From contig OX235273.1 of NCBI GenBank assembly GCA_944472155.2, forward strand, positions 4,809,204 to 4,873,203: 64,000 nt of DNA. The letters run 5' to 3'. The position numbers and the translations under genes are program-made. Of this stretch, positions 44,814 through 56,840 are shown piece by piece. How positions within the stretch are numbered: the stretch's first letter is position 1; the number at the start of each line of letters is the position of its first letter. The notes below the pieces were generated by a model that worked only from the letters and a program-made list of their open reading frames with translations, was not told the DNA's origin and searched no databases. Source of the DNA: Trichobilharzia szidati. Lineage: Eukaryota; Platyhelminthes; Trematoda; Strigeidida; Schistosomatidae.

Positions 44814-45864
44814 AGTTTTTGTTCAGCGAAGAAATTTCTTTTCAACGACTTCATTTTCAAGCCAACTGTACAGTCGTATTTATATTACAGAAAAGTTTAT
44901 TAAGTGGCACTAAATAATTACTCAGTCAGTATACATATATAAGTGGTGAGAATAACGATTATTACAGTGCCGAAGAAAAAACTGTTTATGAGTCTGGCAT
45001 TCAAAGGTGACACCATTTCGGAATTGATTAAAAATCGTTTATCTAAATGTATTAAACGTACTTTTCCTGCAGCTGACTTACAACTAGTTTTTACCAGCCG
45101 AAATATGATTAGACAATGCGTCAAGGATAGATTACCGCTTTTGTCCACATCCATGTGTATTTACTCTTTTACCTGCTCTTGTGGAGCTGTTTATAAATGT
45201 GACGTTGTAAGCGTAATCTCCGAAAACGTGTAGCTGGACACTATCCAGTCTGGTTAATGAAAGGCGAACGTAGAACTGCGAAGTCGACGTCTATTTGTGA
45301 TCACCTGTTAGAGTCAGGTCATTTAGCTCCACGTGATTCATCTTTCAAAGTTATCTACATGGCAAAATCGAATCGATCCAAAGGCTAACGTTTTCTTCAC
45401 TTATGCATAGCCGAAGCTTTAGCTGTACATGAACAGAAACCTAAATTATGTGTTCAAAAACGTTTTGTCAAACTCCTTTCTTTACCTTGGTCATAGTAAT
45501 GTTCTTTCTAGTTTTTACTTTATTTTATTTTATCACTTGAATTCTTTCCACTTTACTTCACATCTTCATTCTTATCGTAATCGAACTCTTTTTTTTAAAA
45601 ATTTTTAGACAACACTACACATTTTTAAAAAATTTCTGATTTCAATTCACTTATAAAACAATCTTTAATAATTTTGTAATTTATCCACTTCAACTCTACC
45701 CCTTATAACATTTTAATTATCGTTATTCTTATCACTTATATATACGTATATTGACTGAGCAATTATTTAGTGCCACTTAATAACCTTTTCTGTAATATAA
45801 ATACGACTGTACAGTTGGCTTGAAAATGAAGTCGTTGAAAAGAAATTTCTTCGCTGAACAAAAA
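44814..45864 (+). mobile_element. PLE-1 insertion with inverted ends, copy B only
   Basis: Arms of about 130 bp (44814-44946 and 45732-45864) are near-perfect reverse complements. The interior encodes the RT-GIY linker and GIY-YIG domain only: LFMSLAFKGDTISELIKNRLSK, FPAADLQLVFTSRNMI, MCIYSFTCSCGAVYK, then after a frameshift AGHYPVWLMKGE, then IAEALAVHEQKPKLCVQKRFVKLLSLPW. Flanks are CTTTGTACCAC (44803-44813, 45865-45875); copy A has the single site at 16377-16387. A 5'-truncated but structurally complete insertion. Confidence 0.9.
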
Positions 45865-45989
45865 CTTTGTACCACGTTTAAACCAGCGAACCTGATTAGA
45901 AATAAAATAAATCAAATAAAAGTTCCAATAAAAAATGATGGATAAAAGTAATATATATTCAAGTGTTGGTTTGCAGGGATTCGATTTCA

Positions 45990-46949
45990 CTGCTTACAGG
46001 ATTTCATCATGAGCTGAAATTGGTTAGAGAACCATTGGAAAACCAGTACAAAATACAGGACAGCTTTTTTGTCCTAGTTTGGGACTCTTTAAGAGGTCTC
46101 ATGTTTTCCCATCTTATCCCATCTTCTTCTCTCACAATCGCATCCATGTCACTGTCGGACTACAGCCCAAATCGTCACTTCTTATTCGAGTTCTACTATA
46201 GCGATGGCCTCATGCGCGAGGTCATTCGATGGTCTCTTCAGTGTGTCCACGATTTATCTCCGTATTCTTCGTTCCTTGGTTAGCTGATTCTCAGAGTGGG
46301 AGCGCACCCGGCTCCTTGTCCTCTGTTGAGCTATCCTTCTTGGATTTCAACGAGGAAGCTTATACCTACTCACTGACAGAACACCTTGGTTTGGGTGATT
46401 CTGGTCATTCGTTATTTTGTGGGTAGTAATCAAATCCCCCTAAAGCCGACGGTAGCTAAGTGTGAATAGGCCTAATTTCTTTAGCCTTTCATCGTATGGT
46501 TTATTTCGGAGACCAACCGCTCTTTTTATTACCCGTCGTTGTACTCTTTCCAAGAGGTTGGCGTCTCTTCTAAGCAGTAAGGGTGCAGTAATATAATGCA
46601 CTTCAAGGTGACGTATGCTTTGTACAACCTTAGAAAGAGCTCAGGAGTGAGTGCACTCAACTGTCTATGTGTAAAGTGTATGACCGCAGATGCCCTTACT
46701 ACTTGTGCTTTAAGGTTCTTCTTTTATTCCTTCACATTCCCAGTGGAACATAGGACTCCAAGCTAGAGGGTTGAAGTTTCTGTAGCAGTGTTTATTTTTA
46801 AAGGATTGGGTTGCTAGCCTCATGCCCAACCTTCCCTCTTTACCAGCTTTATTACTGGTTTAGCGAGGTAAAGGAGTGCGTCGGCCGGGGATAGAACCCC
46901 GGACCATGTGCATTGTCGGCGAGTGTCCTAATCACTGTGCCACCGATGC
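45990..46949 (-). pseudogene. HH3 end, RTE end, CR1 C-terminus and SINE-N head, copy B
   Basis: 45990-46085 HH3 3' half; from 46086 the RTE-like 3' remnant, joined directly to HH3 by a deletion; about 46440-46660 the CR1 C-terminal segment (LLERVQRRVIK-type, YDERLKKLGLFTLSY); 46876-46949 the SINE-N head. Same order as 16.5-18.4 kb minus 985 bp. Confidence 0.7.
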
Positions 46950-47545
46950 TATGTTTTAAGATGAACATGTCAAAATTCAGTAGCGAATAGCTTTCAACTT
47001 ATGTTTACTATTCCAGGAATAAATATTTCTTCATTGGTACTTAACATAAAGTTGAAGGCATAAATTAGATTCCATTGTATAGTAGACCTATCAACAAGTC
47101 TGATTCATAAGTTGATGATTTAACAAATTCACTTTGTTGTATACACCTCATTTTACCTTATTTTGCTTAATACCTTAAAATAACTATTGTAAGCAGTTAT
47201 CGCCTACTGGCTTGAGCCATTTGTTTTTCTCTCTGTTTGGATTGCTGAATTCCTATTGGTTGCTAATACTTTAAATGCATCACTGAATTACTGCATTTCA
47301 AGGTCATTCTAACCGTATATATATAGAAAGCTACCATCTAGCGTTTTGCGACAGCAAAAGCTCTCTTATTGACGTCCAGTCTTTTATTTCGTATATACAT
47401 GCCGACGGTCTCATTGTTGTTGATGTTGTTGTTGTTGACGAGCGATTAGGAAAGGTTAGCCGCCACTTTAGATTACTATTCACTCATAACCCACAAGGTC
47501 ACAGTTCTGGTCATAACACATTGAAGTCAGAAGGATTCCCTGTTA

Positions 47546-48182
47546 CTTCAACTGCATACGATGTTTTTTTAATAATAAACTTTACATCACTTAGTGAATG
47601 TTCACACAGTTTTCCGGGAACTCACTTTAAATTTCATGTAGCTCACATATATACCAACTACGTGGTTACAAAAACACAGTGGGATTAGGCAAATGTTCCT
47701 ACCTATTTTCTTCAACTTGATAACGCTAGTTGATATTCCAGAAATATCCACTTATATACCAACAATGTTCTAATGACTTACGCAATTTCACAATATTTTG
47801 TTTCGGTCAAGTTAAACTTTAAACACCACTAACTACCGATTTAGCGCGACCACACAAGTGACCTTGAAACACTCACTGAGCAAGTTAGTGAAACCCGGCG
47901 AGTAATGTTGTCATCATCAATAAAATATACTCATCGAAGTGTGGTGCTATTAAATGGGATTCCTAGCAAGTCACAGCTTAGGTTTGGAAAAGATTAAGTT
48001 ACGCTTTAAGCGAAGAGTTAGGTTAACCTAATAAAGGCGACATTAGGGATGGTTCGAGTTAGATTACAGTTTGTTTAGGGATATTTTCACATTAGAGTTA
48101 GGTTCAGTAAAGATTAGGGGTATTGTTAGGGTTAGAAGACCTAAAATGAATACATGCCTAGAATGTGGTCAAATTGCTCTGA

Positions 48183-48184
<2 letters not shown>
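47546..48184. other. Unassigned stretch with scattered TTAGG-like words
   Basis: Beyond the duplicated unit. 47990-48140 contains many GTTAGG, TTAGGG and AGGTT words, including GTTAGGGTTAG at about 48127-48137. No gene recognised. Confidence 0.5.

Positions 48185-48231
<47 letters not shown>
48185..48231. repeat. (TA)n microsatellite
   Basis: About 23 uninterrupted TA units, joined directly to the truncated 5' side of the LINE RT at 48232. Confidence 0.97.
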
Positions 48232-48233
<2 letters not shown>

Positions 48234-49440
48234 TACTCTGGCGATGCTTGGCTGTAAAGGGAATGCCGAGAAAATATATTTCGCTGATTGAGGCACTCTA
48301 CTCGTACTCATGCAGCCAGGTGAGGGCTTATGGCGAGTTGTCATCTGAAGTGGTGACGACTAGTGGCGTCCGTCAAGGATGCCCATTATCGCTATTCCTA
48401 TTCAATTTCGTCGTAGATGTACTAATGGAATTAATCTCAACTCACTTCAGCGACTCAGGAATTGACTTGTTACCAGGGAATAATCTCGTTGACTTAGAAT
48501 ATGCAGATGATATAGTCCTTCTAGGTGAGGACGCTGATAAAATGCAGAGTCTACTGAACACCTTGAGCTGCAGTTCACGAATGCTTGGCGTGCGATTCGC
48601 TCCCGTCAAATGTTAGATAATGTAACAGGACTGGACTACACTGACTCCTAGTTTAGAAATAGGGAGTGGAGTGGTAGAGCACGTTGATCGCTTCTCTTAT
48701 TTGGGAAGCACCATCAGCCCCAACGGGTTTATCTCTGACAAAATTTCAGTACGGATACAGAGGGCTAGTTTTGCATATGCCAGTTTACGCCGTCTCTGGC
48801 GTAGATGTTATATCTGGCTGGCTGTCGATCAAAGGGCGTGTGTACTGCTCAGCAGTCCGCTCCGTCCTCATTTATGGCTGTGAGACCTGGCCATTGAGAG
48901 CAGAAGACATGAAAAGATTAGCTGTCTTTGATAATAGGTGCTTGCGTTCTGTCCCCTTTGTGAAGTGGTATAATAAGGTGAGCAATGTTGAGGTTAGGCA
49001 TCGGTCGAGTGCTAGGTGAGGAGGAGAAATCAATCGACGAGACTGTGAAATTACATCGACTGAGATGGTTAGGACATGTGTTACGTATGCCTAGTCATCG
49101 CCTTCCTCGACAATGGGCAATGTTAGCTGATATAGGACCAGGCTGGAAAACAGCTAGCGGTGGTCAAACTAAAACATGGCACCAGTCAATGAAATCTTCA
49201 ACAGTTAGTCTAAGCCACGTAGGAAGGTGTAGACTTCCTGACTGGTTGGGATCCTCGGGAAGGTAAACACCAGTGAAGGCTGGAAACAATTGGTGGTATG
49301 GCTCAAAATCGTTCTGAATGCCTGGCGCAGATGCATCCACTCCTTGTGACTTATGATTTTCAATGAAACTATATTGTTCTTCGTTATTACTATTCATTTG
49401 TCTCTCACTTCTGCATTTCTTCTCTTGCTTTGTGTGCTAC
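48232..49440 (+). pseudogene. LINE reverse transcriptase, 5'-truncated
   Basis: 48248-48616 holds VKGMPRKYISLIEALYSYS, TSGVRQGCPLSLFLFNFV (motif B), DLEYADDIVLLGED (catalytic YADD) and FAPVKC. Later frames carry [61 protein letters not shown] and GGQTKTWHQSMKS. The domain order is an RTE/Jockey-type RT plus C-terminal domain, different from the WRWIGHTLRKP family here. Shifts separate the parts. It begins abruptly at the (TA)n tract. Confidence 0.86.
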
Positions 49441-49529
49441 AAGGAGTGGAGTGTAGCGACTTGAACTGCCGCATATCGATGCGAAATTCCATGTCGAATA
49501 CAGACAGACAAACTCTGATGATGTAAGAA

Positions 49530-49720
49530 TAGAACTTGTGCACTGTGGCGGTAGAGTATAATTCCACTGTGGGTAAAATTAATTTTGATAACGTCTCACA
49601 ATCTTATACAGTAATATTTTCTGATGACAATGTTTCGAGCACAATTTATTGCTCAGTAAATATTACTGTATAACACAATGAGACTTTATCAAAATCAATT
49701 TTACTCAAAATGGAAATACA
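49530..49720 (-). mobile_element. PLE-2 end fragment folding as a palindrome
   Basis: CAGTAATATTT (49605 region) and AAATATTACTG (49657 region) arms surround a GAGCA/TGCTC hairpin and CGAAACATTGTC (minus). Outer sequence GTAGAGTATAATTCC matches PLE-2 at 21545. 49441-49529 and 49721-50130 contain nothing recognised. Confidence 0.6.
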
Positions 49721-50130
49721 CTCTGTTGATACTCCAAGCTAAAACTGAGAGCTATTTTTATCAAAATGTGAAAGAAAGGTATCCTCTGTAACACTTTTAC
49801 ACAGTTTTTATGCATTTTGTTTTCATAAATATATGTATCCCATACACAAAAATGCCTCCTTCATGTGATTGGTGCTTTCGAGGTCATTCGCTGATTGGTG
49901 GTAGTTAATGGTGCTTAAAGTTCAACTTTGCCTTTGTTTCTACTACTTGAGACTGTTAAAAGTGAACTTGGCTTGGATATAGACAATACGTAATTTTACA
50001 ATTTATGTACCTGAGTATCTTGATAACTTTGCTTTCCACGTTTTTATTATTATTCAAGAAACCCTGATAGCACCACATATTTGTTCACCAGTAATTCTGT
50101 TATACACTAATTTAACTTTTCGGTTCGTTT

Positions 50131-51140
50131 GTGTATATAAATTATTATTATTATTGTTCCCTTGAGTTTCTAGTGGAACATAGGGCTTCAACTACACGTC
50201 TCCACTTGCTTCTCTCTTCTGCTGCACTTTTCACCTGCATCCATGTTAGTCCATACTGTTTCAGCTCCTCTTCACACAACCTCCTCCATGTCACCCATGG
50301 ACGTCACACTACTCGCTGCTTCCCTTTCGAGTTCCACTCGAGCGTTGGCCTGATGCGCGATACCACCCAGCGGCCTCCTTAGCGACTGTCCAATCCATCT
50401 CCACTTTCTCCTGAATATTTGTTGGGCAATTGGTTCTTGTTTTGTTTGTTCCCATAGTTTCCTCTTCGTGATTCTTTCCGGCCGGCCATGTGATCTTCAG
50501 TATAACGCGAAGACAGTTAGTTGTTGATAAAGGTCTGCAACAGGCTGTTGTAAATATTCTTTGTGACCCGCCAAGTTTCTGATCCATATAGAAGAAGTGA
50601 CTGACTTGACGTTTGTATTGAAAATCCGAATTTTGTTGTTGATGCAGGCTGAGTGACAAAGATTTCCAGATTAGTTTCAGGTTGATGAATGTGTTTCTTG
50701 CCTTCGTGATTCTCTATTTGACATCCTCGTCCGTCCCTCGTGTATTTGAGACAATGCTCCCTAGATTAATGAATGAAGAAACTTCTTTCAAATGCCTCCT
50801 GTTGATGGTGATTGGCACTGGATGTTGCTGTTGTTGTTGGTTGGTTGTTTTCATTACCTCCGTCTTGTCTATGTTCACCTGGAGTCCTGTCTTCTCTGGC
50901 TGCTTCTTCGATCAGTTTGCTGGTTTTCGCTTGTAAGTCTTCGATTTTGCGTGACATCAAACATCAATCATCCACGCGCGAAATCCAGGTCTTCTAGATT
51001 CTTCACGTCGGTCCAGGATATCCCTGTCTTTTCGTTTCCCACTGTCTGACGGATAATCCAGTCCACCACAATTAGGAATATCATTGGTGATAATAAGCAC
51101 CCTTATCTGACTCCTGTGTTTAATTCAAATGCCTCGCTGA
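50131..51140 (-). mobile_element. RTE-like element 3' part
   Basis: Starts with the family tail in reverse (ATTATTATTATTG, then TTCTAGTGGAACATAGGGCTTCAA). Minus-strand coding covers IQEKVEMDWT, LWEQTKQEP-like, KIRIFNTNVKS and VSRKIEDLQAKTSKLIEEAA, with frameshifts. 51141-51730 beyond is unassigned. Confidence 0.78.
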
Positions 51141-51730
51141 GTTTTCCGTTGTGGATCATGAGGAGCGCACATAAAGCGTATTATTAATTACTGTTCCACA
51201 CTTTATCTCCTATCTGCCGAAGTATGTTACAACTCTAATAGAACTGTTAAATTTCATTAATCAGCTTTGTATACGGTTGATGAGATTTCGACTGAAGAAA
51301 TAAAAAAATGAATACGTTTTATCCTGTAACATGTGTAACTTTGATTACTTTGTTCAAATACATGTATGAAACATTATTATGTGATCGTGCGTAACGCAGA
51401 ATTTTCAGCGGGTTCCGTCGCAGTGCACTTACCGCTTGTATAAACTGCTCGGGTAGATGAATAGTCGGTAATTAGTCATTTGGAGTAGTATTGTTCTGTA
51501 TAAAGGTACGCTCTAATAATTTTCTATTCTTTCTGCCCTCGCCGCCGTTTACCTCTGTAATCTGTTGCGAAAGATTGGAATCTATTTGAAAATAGGTGTC
51601 AGTACATGTTGCATTTGAAGAATTTAGCTGGACAATGAAAATAACATACAGTAGATAAAATAAGTTAGAATTCAATGTATGGAAACTTTTGAGGGCCGGG
51701 GATTCAATTAAGCTAATCCACACATGTATT

Positions 51731-53050
51731 AATATTATTATTGTATTATTGTTCTCTTTGGTTCCAAGTGGAACATAGGTCTTCAACAGCACATCTTTAC
51801 TTTATCCTTTTCTCTGTGATCCTCGTTAACTGGCTGACTCCACGACTGTCCATAGTGTCTTATCTCCTCCTCACATGACATGTAGTATGGTACCTTCTAA
51901 TCAATATCCAGCTCGTCGTTTCTCAACAGGGTTCCACTTGAGTGATAGCCTGGAGCGCAATGTCACCCAATGGTTTCCTCAGTATATGCCCGATCCATCT
52001 CCATTTTCTCCTACAAATTTGTTGAGCAATCGTTTCTTGGTCAGTTTGTCCCCAGAATTTCTTGTTGCTAATTATTTCTGGCCACTGAATCCTCAATATG
52101 AATGCAGCTGTTAAGAAAAGCCTGCAGTAATCTGTTGGAAATCCTTTTCGTGTTGCGCGGTGCATGTTTCTGACCCATTTAGAAGAAGTAACATGACAAT
52201 GTGTTCTTTGTGGTGAGTGGAGAAAATTTTCAAACTAGTTCCAGATTGATAAAGATCTATCTTGCTTTTCCGATTCTGAATAACTTGGAACTCCTTATCT
52301 GGGACGCCTGTCGGTCAAAAAAGCGACCTCGTTCAAATTTTTCCCTTTCGATAGTGATTAGTTCTTATTGTTACTGGTTGGTTATTTTCATCACCTCTGT
52401 CTTTTCCATGTTCACTTGAAGCTATGTCTCCGCTGCTTCGTCAGATCATTTGTTGTTTTTCGTCTGCAAGTCTTCGAGTTTGTGTGAAATTAGACACAAA
52501 TCGTTCACGAAATACAGATTTTCTGGAGTCTTCCAATCGACGAAACCTATTCCTGTCTTTCACTCTCTACAGTCTGACACATAGTCCAGTCGACTACAAC
52601 TGAGAATATCATCGGTGATAATAGGTAGTCTTGTCTAACTTGAAGTTTTTCACTGAGTTTTTCATCGTGGCTCTCTTGATATGTGGCATTGTCATATATA
52701 TACAGCTGTTGAATGAGGATGGTTAAGATTTTGGGCAGTGCTTGCTGTAGTGTTGGTGGAGTTTACAAATTACATCTTGCACAACACTGCCGAAGGCCTT
52801 TTCAAAGTGGATGAAGTCGAGGTAAATGTTTGACTGCCATTCTACGCTCTGTTCAATGTTGCGCAGTTTCTTTTTGATAAGCCTATTATTTCCTCTTCTG
52901 AATTCAGCTTGTTCCGGTTTGAGTTCCGCATCAAGTAATTCACACATAATACTACACGTACCTTGTGAAACAAACTTATTTATTGTGTAGTCAAACTCCA
53001 CCACAGCGTTTAAGTTATAGTTCTTTCGATATAATGTCAGTACAATTCGT
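51731..53050 (-). mobile_element. RTE-like element, longer copy
   Basis: Tail in reverse at 51731-51750 (ATTATTATTGTATTATTG) and AAGTGGAACATAGGTCTTCAAC. Coding in reverse: RKWRWIGHILRKPLGDIALQA (near 52000), IQWPEIISNKKFWGQTDQE, and motif A region NIYLDFIHFEKAFGSV (near 52800), KPEQAEFRRG. The Asp of motif A (FDSV) reads FGSV here. Not intact. Confidence 0.8.
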
Positions 53051-53187
53051 CCAGCAAGCTTGAAGCCCTGTAAGTTCCAAAAGGAGAGAAAGGCTGAAGC
53101 CTATTCGACGACAAGCGTCAGTTCAGTTCCCTGTACCATTCAACAGCGAAAAGGCTCACTGACATTTTAGAACCTGTACGAAAACGA

Positions 53188-54890
53188 ATGTGCCACTATT
53201 CACTTCGTGACACTTTCCAATTCGTCGATTACATTAAAGATATCAATACAAAGAACAAAACTATGCTCTCCCTCGACATTGAATCACTATTTGCCGACGT
53301 TCCACTCACAGAAACTGTCTCTTATATTTGTCACTATATCGACGAAAATCAGCTGAACATCGGATTACCGACGACCTGTTTAAAAGAACTACTACTGAGA
53401 TGTACACAATGTGCAATTCACATTCAACGACATTATTTACAGACAACAAGATGGGACCGCAATGGGATCTCCACTGGGCCCATTACTAGCAGACTGCTTC
53501 ATGGCAAGCCTCGAGAACGGCTCACTCAAATCAACTATTGACAATTTCCAACTGTATGTTAGATATGTGGACGACATGTTTATTATCTGTGATGACGGTC
53601 ACGATCTCAATCAACTACTGCAAATATCCAACAGATGCCATCCAGCCACAAATTTCACTCTTGAAATTGAAAACGAATCTAAAATCCCTTTTCTTGACGT
53701 TGAGCTTACAAGGAGAGATGACGGAACTTTAAGAAGGTCAATCCATGGGAAACCAACTTGGAAGGGACAGTTAACAAGTTTCTACAGCTGGGTACCAATA
53801 AGTCGAAAAAGAAACCTAATTAAATCCCTTACCACTCGCGTCAGACGCATCTGCAGCTCCGACACCATGGAAGAAGAACTAAACTTTCTGAGGGAAATCT
53901 TCATACAAAATGGCTACCCACCAAGATTTGTAGACAAAAACATCAAACAGAAAAACCAAAAGCAAGAGACACCATCCGTGCCAAAAAAGATACTTTATAT
54001 GAACCTCGACTGCAAATGAGACCTACTTAGTGACGTCCTCAGAAAGAGAATTTCCACCTCTTTAGGAAGAACTTCCCCTGCGGCAACACTAAGAATAGTG
54101 TTCTCCAGTCGCCCGCTGATCTGCAGAAACCCAAAGGACAAGATTCCGCACATGACCACTTCTATGTGAATATGTCAGTTCACCTGTGGAGCCAGGTACA
54201 TCGGTCTTTCAACGCGCATCCTGTCAAAAAGGGTCAAAGAACACTACCCAGCGTGGCTACAGAAAGGAAATAATGGCCATATAAGGAGTGCAATAATCGA
54301 ACATCTCGTCAACACTGGTCATTCCATCTCAACGAATGCCTCCTTCAAAGTAATCTACAAAGTGAAGAACAACCTCCCAAAGACAGTACGACTCCGTCTT
54401 CTTTGCATCGCAGAAGCCCTAGCCATCCAGTTGGTGGAACCAGAACTATGCATACAAAAGAAAATCATCCAACAACTTCTACTCGCATGGTAACAACTCC
54501 GTTGATTTGACCCAACTCTTCTTTGTTTGTTTGATTTGACCTTACTTCTGTTTGTACGCTTATTTATCTAACTTAAAACCCTTGTGTAATTCTGTATATT
54601 ATTTTGTTTCCATGTATACCCTTTGAGTACACCTCATTCATCAAACTATTTATGCCATTGCATAACTCTTATTTAACAATCATTTATGACAACTCATCAC
54701 TTTTGTTGCTATCCTCTTACCAACATCCAATTCATTTGAACTTACCAACCGTATTTTGTTTGACAAATTTAATGTATATACACACACACACAAAATAACC
54801 ATATATATTTGCGATTGTACAGCTTTGAAAATGAATTCGCCACCGAAAAGAGACTCTTTGCTGAGCTACTTGTCTTTTGTCTACTAATTA
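53188..54890 (+). pseudogene. Penelope-like element RT + GIY-YIG, frameshifted
   Basis: 53188-53541: FVDYIKDINTKNKTMLSLDIESLFADVPL (motif A). A shift near 53411 leads to 53411-54019: YRQQDGTAMGSPLGPLLADCFM (motif B), LYVRYVDDMFIICDD (motif C), IPFLDVELTRRDDG, RFVDKNIKQK. After a stop at 54017 the GIY-YIG follows: QFTCGARYIGLSTRILSKRVKEHYP, IAEALAIQLVEPELCIQKK. The 3' end (54810-54890) is GATTGTACAGCTTTGAAAATG with CCGAAAAGAGACTCTTTG. Two lesions separate it from a continuous frame; it is 5'-truncated. No hammerhead CUGANGA box in its end. Confidence 0.85.
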
Positions 54891-55515
54891 CAACAACGGC
54901 TTAGTTTAGCCAGAAATATATATAATGAATCTTATAAAACCTTGTTTAGTTTCATGTTATATGTATAATATGGACTTAGTGTCTGCTTTTTTATATCAGC
55001 GATTCAGTAGTATAGTGCTTGCCAACCATGAGATTCCATTCACTGCTGACGTACTCCTAAAACATGACGAACTTTTTAGCTGATAGTGAGTCAGGTAAAA
55101 GAAACAAGGTTTGATGTGAAACTGTGAACTCAACCTCGTAAAATCAACACAGTGGTAGTTCGAAGACTTATGTTCCAACTCGAAGTAGACAACAGTATTT
55201 TACTAGATGAACACACGGAAACCCATAGCTTTGTGAACCGAAATTCTTTGCCCCAAACTAGCTTACAAACTTACCTGCTGTTCGAAAGAAACACAAGATC
55301 CTCCGAATAATTAAGATCATTTTCGATGATGCATAGTGGCTTTAATAGAGTGAGAACTTCTCGATATATAGTGAATCTTTCAGATAGCCTATTCCAAATA
55401 AAAGAATAGCATTGAAAGTCGTAAAAAAAACGATTAGGTTGACCATGAGTTCTAAACATCAATCAATTGGAGACTGATCAAAGAGAAACAACAGAAAAAC
55501 GTGATTGGTGAGTAG
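54891..55515. other. Unassigned stretch
   Basis: No gene or named repeat seen. Confidence 0.5.
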
Positions 55516-55698
55516 TGACTAGCAGTGGAATCCAAGATAACACGCATCTCGTCCTATGTCGGATTCGTCATATCTGTACCTGTATTCCCCAGTGAGTCAG
55601 TGATGATGTTCTTATCAAGACTCGAACCTAGAGCCCACAGTTGCAAACGCCAAAGACTTATCCACTAGGCCATTTAGGCCACGAGAGCCACCTCCTGT
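55516..55698 (-). mobile_element. HH1 SINE, cut by the gap at its 5' end
   Basis: Minus strand: GGTGGCTCTCGTGGCCTAAATGG head (A box), B box GGTTCGAGTCTTG, ATCATCACTGACTCACTGG, a broken hammerhead (GACGAATCC...GGACGAGATGCG) and TTGGATTCCACTGCTAGTCAC. The GAAA box reads GAGA. Confidence 0.8.
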
Positions 55699-56196
55699 NN
55701 NNNNNNNNNNNNNNNNNNNNNNNNNNNNNNNNNNNNNNNNNNNNNNNNNNNNNNNNNNNNNNNNNNNNNNNNNNNNNNNNNNNNNNNNNNNNNNNNNNNN
55801 NNNNNNNNNNNNNNNNNNNNNNNNNNNNNNNNNNNNNNNNNNNNNNNNNNNNNNNNNNNNNNNNNNNNNNNNNNNNNNNNNNNNNNNNNNNNNNNNNNNN
55901 NNNNNNNNNNNNNNNNNNNNNNNNNNNNNNNNNNNNNNNNNNNNNNNNNNNNNNNNNNNNNNNNNNNNNNNNNNNNNNNNNNNNNNNNNNNNNNNNNNNN
56001 NNNNNNNNNNNNNNNNNNNNNNNNNNNNNNNNNNNNNNNNNNNNNNNNNNNNNNNNNNNNNNNNNNNNNNNNNNNNNNNNNNNNNNNNNNNNNNNNNNNN
56101 NNNNNNNNNNNNNNNNNNNNNNNNNNNNNNNNNNNNNNNNNNNNNNNNNNNNNNNNNNNNNNNNNNNNNNNNNNNNNNNNNNNNNNNNNNNNNNNN
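55699..56196. other. Assembly gap (498 N)
   Basis: Unknown sequence between an HH1 SINE and a PLE. The reading frame of the PLE at 56197 runs into it. Confidence 0.99.
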
Positions 56197-56840
56197 TTGA
56201 CAGGTTTGATTGAATTTTGTATATTACTTTGAAAGACTTTTCGAAAGGCGCTGAATGTCCTGAGTTGACCAGATGTTCTGTCACTGAACTGTATACACGT
56301 TTTTGGTCTCCTTTTACTAGCCAGGCTGGGTAGTGTTCGCGAGCGCGTTTTCCAAGTTGGCGCATGGTCTGGCCGATGTACTCAGCTCCACAAGAGCAAG
56401 TGAACTGGTATATGCACGTTGAGGTGGCCCAATGCGACAGCTTGTCTTTCGCGTTCTGACAGAACAATTTCTTGTAAGGAAACGTCAGTCGTAGGCTCGC
56501 GGCGAAGTATGTTTTCCTCAGCGATTTGAAGAGACGTTTGCGAGGGATTTCTGCTTCAATATCACCTTTGAATTCTAGATTAAGCAGAAGTATTTTATTT
56601 GGAATGGATTGGACTTGTTCTGAAGTCTTCTTCGGTTTGAGATTCTTGTCTATGAACCTGGGCGGGAAACCGTTTTCCATCAGGGTTTTTCGGAGATTAC
56701 GCAGTTCTTTTTCGATCGCTTCCTCGCTGCATATCTTCCGAATCCTCGAGGAAAGAGCGTTTATCAGGTTTCTCTTTCTGCTTAGCGGTACGAAGCTTTG
56801 GAAGTTGATTAGTTGTCCATTCCATGTAGGCTTTTTGAAA
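56197..56840 (-). pseudogene. PLE C-terminal half, cut by gap
   Basis: Minus strand: LINALSSRIRKICSEEAIEKELRNLRKTLMENGFPPRFIDKNLK, KILLLNLEFKGDIEAEIPRKRLFKSLRKTYFAASLRL, then GIY-YIG STCIYQFTCSCGAEYIGQTMRQLGKRAREHYPAWLVKGDQKR, HLVNSGHSAPFEKSFKVIYKIQ, and then N. 161 codons from the Met at 56680 are open; the catalytic face looks intact, with cysteines in TCSC. The RT palm is missing. Confidence 0.85.

Larger units (their letters stand above)
24992..47545. repeat. Copy B of the long direct duplication
   Basis: Colinear partner of 1-19007. It is longer because it carries an RTE insertion (28539-30507), most of a Ty3/gypsy relic (30889-34857) missing from copy A, and a PLE insertion (44814-45864). 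It lacks about 1.15 kb matching 13289-14447, about 985 bp matching 16610-17598 and about 218 bp matching 8194-8411. Homology may start left of 24992, since copy A is cut by the window edge. Both copies run in the same direction. An unmerged haplotype in the assembly is the alternative reading. Confidence 0.92.

Noticed and set aside
44814..45864. DNA transposon with terminal inverted repeats
   Set aside because: The interior encodes PLE RT-linker and GIY-YIG, the target duplication is 11 bases, and the same inverted ends occur on other PLEs with different truncations.
54810..54890. Hammerhead in the 3' end of the 53.2 kb PLE
   Set aside because: GAAA and a following palindrome are present, but no CUGANGA box can be placed.
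55641..56213. Plus-strand frame across the second N run
   Set aside because: Same artefact; the real content to the right is a minus-strand PLE.
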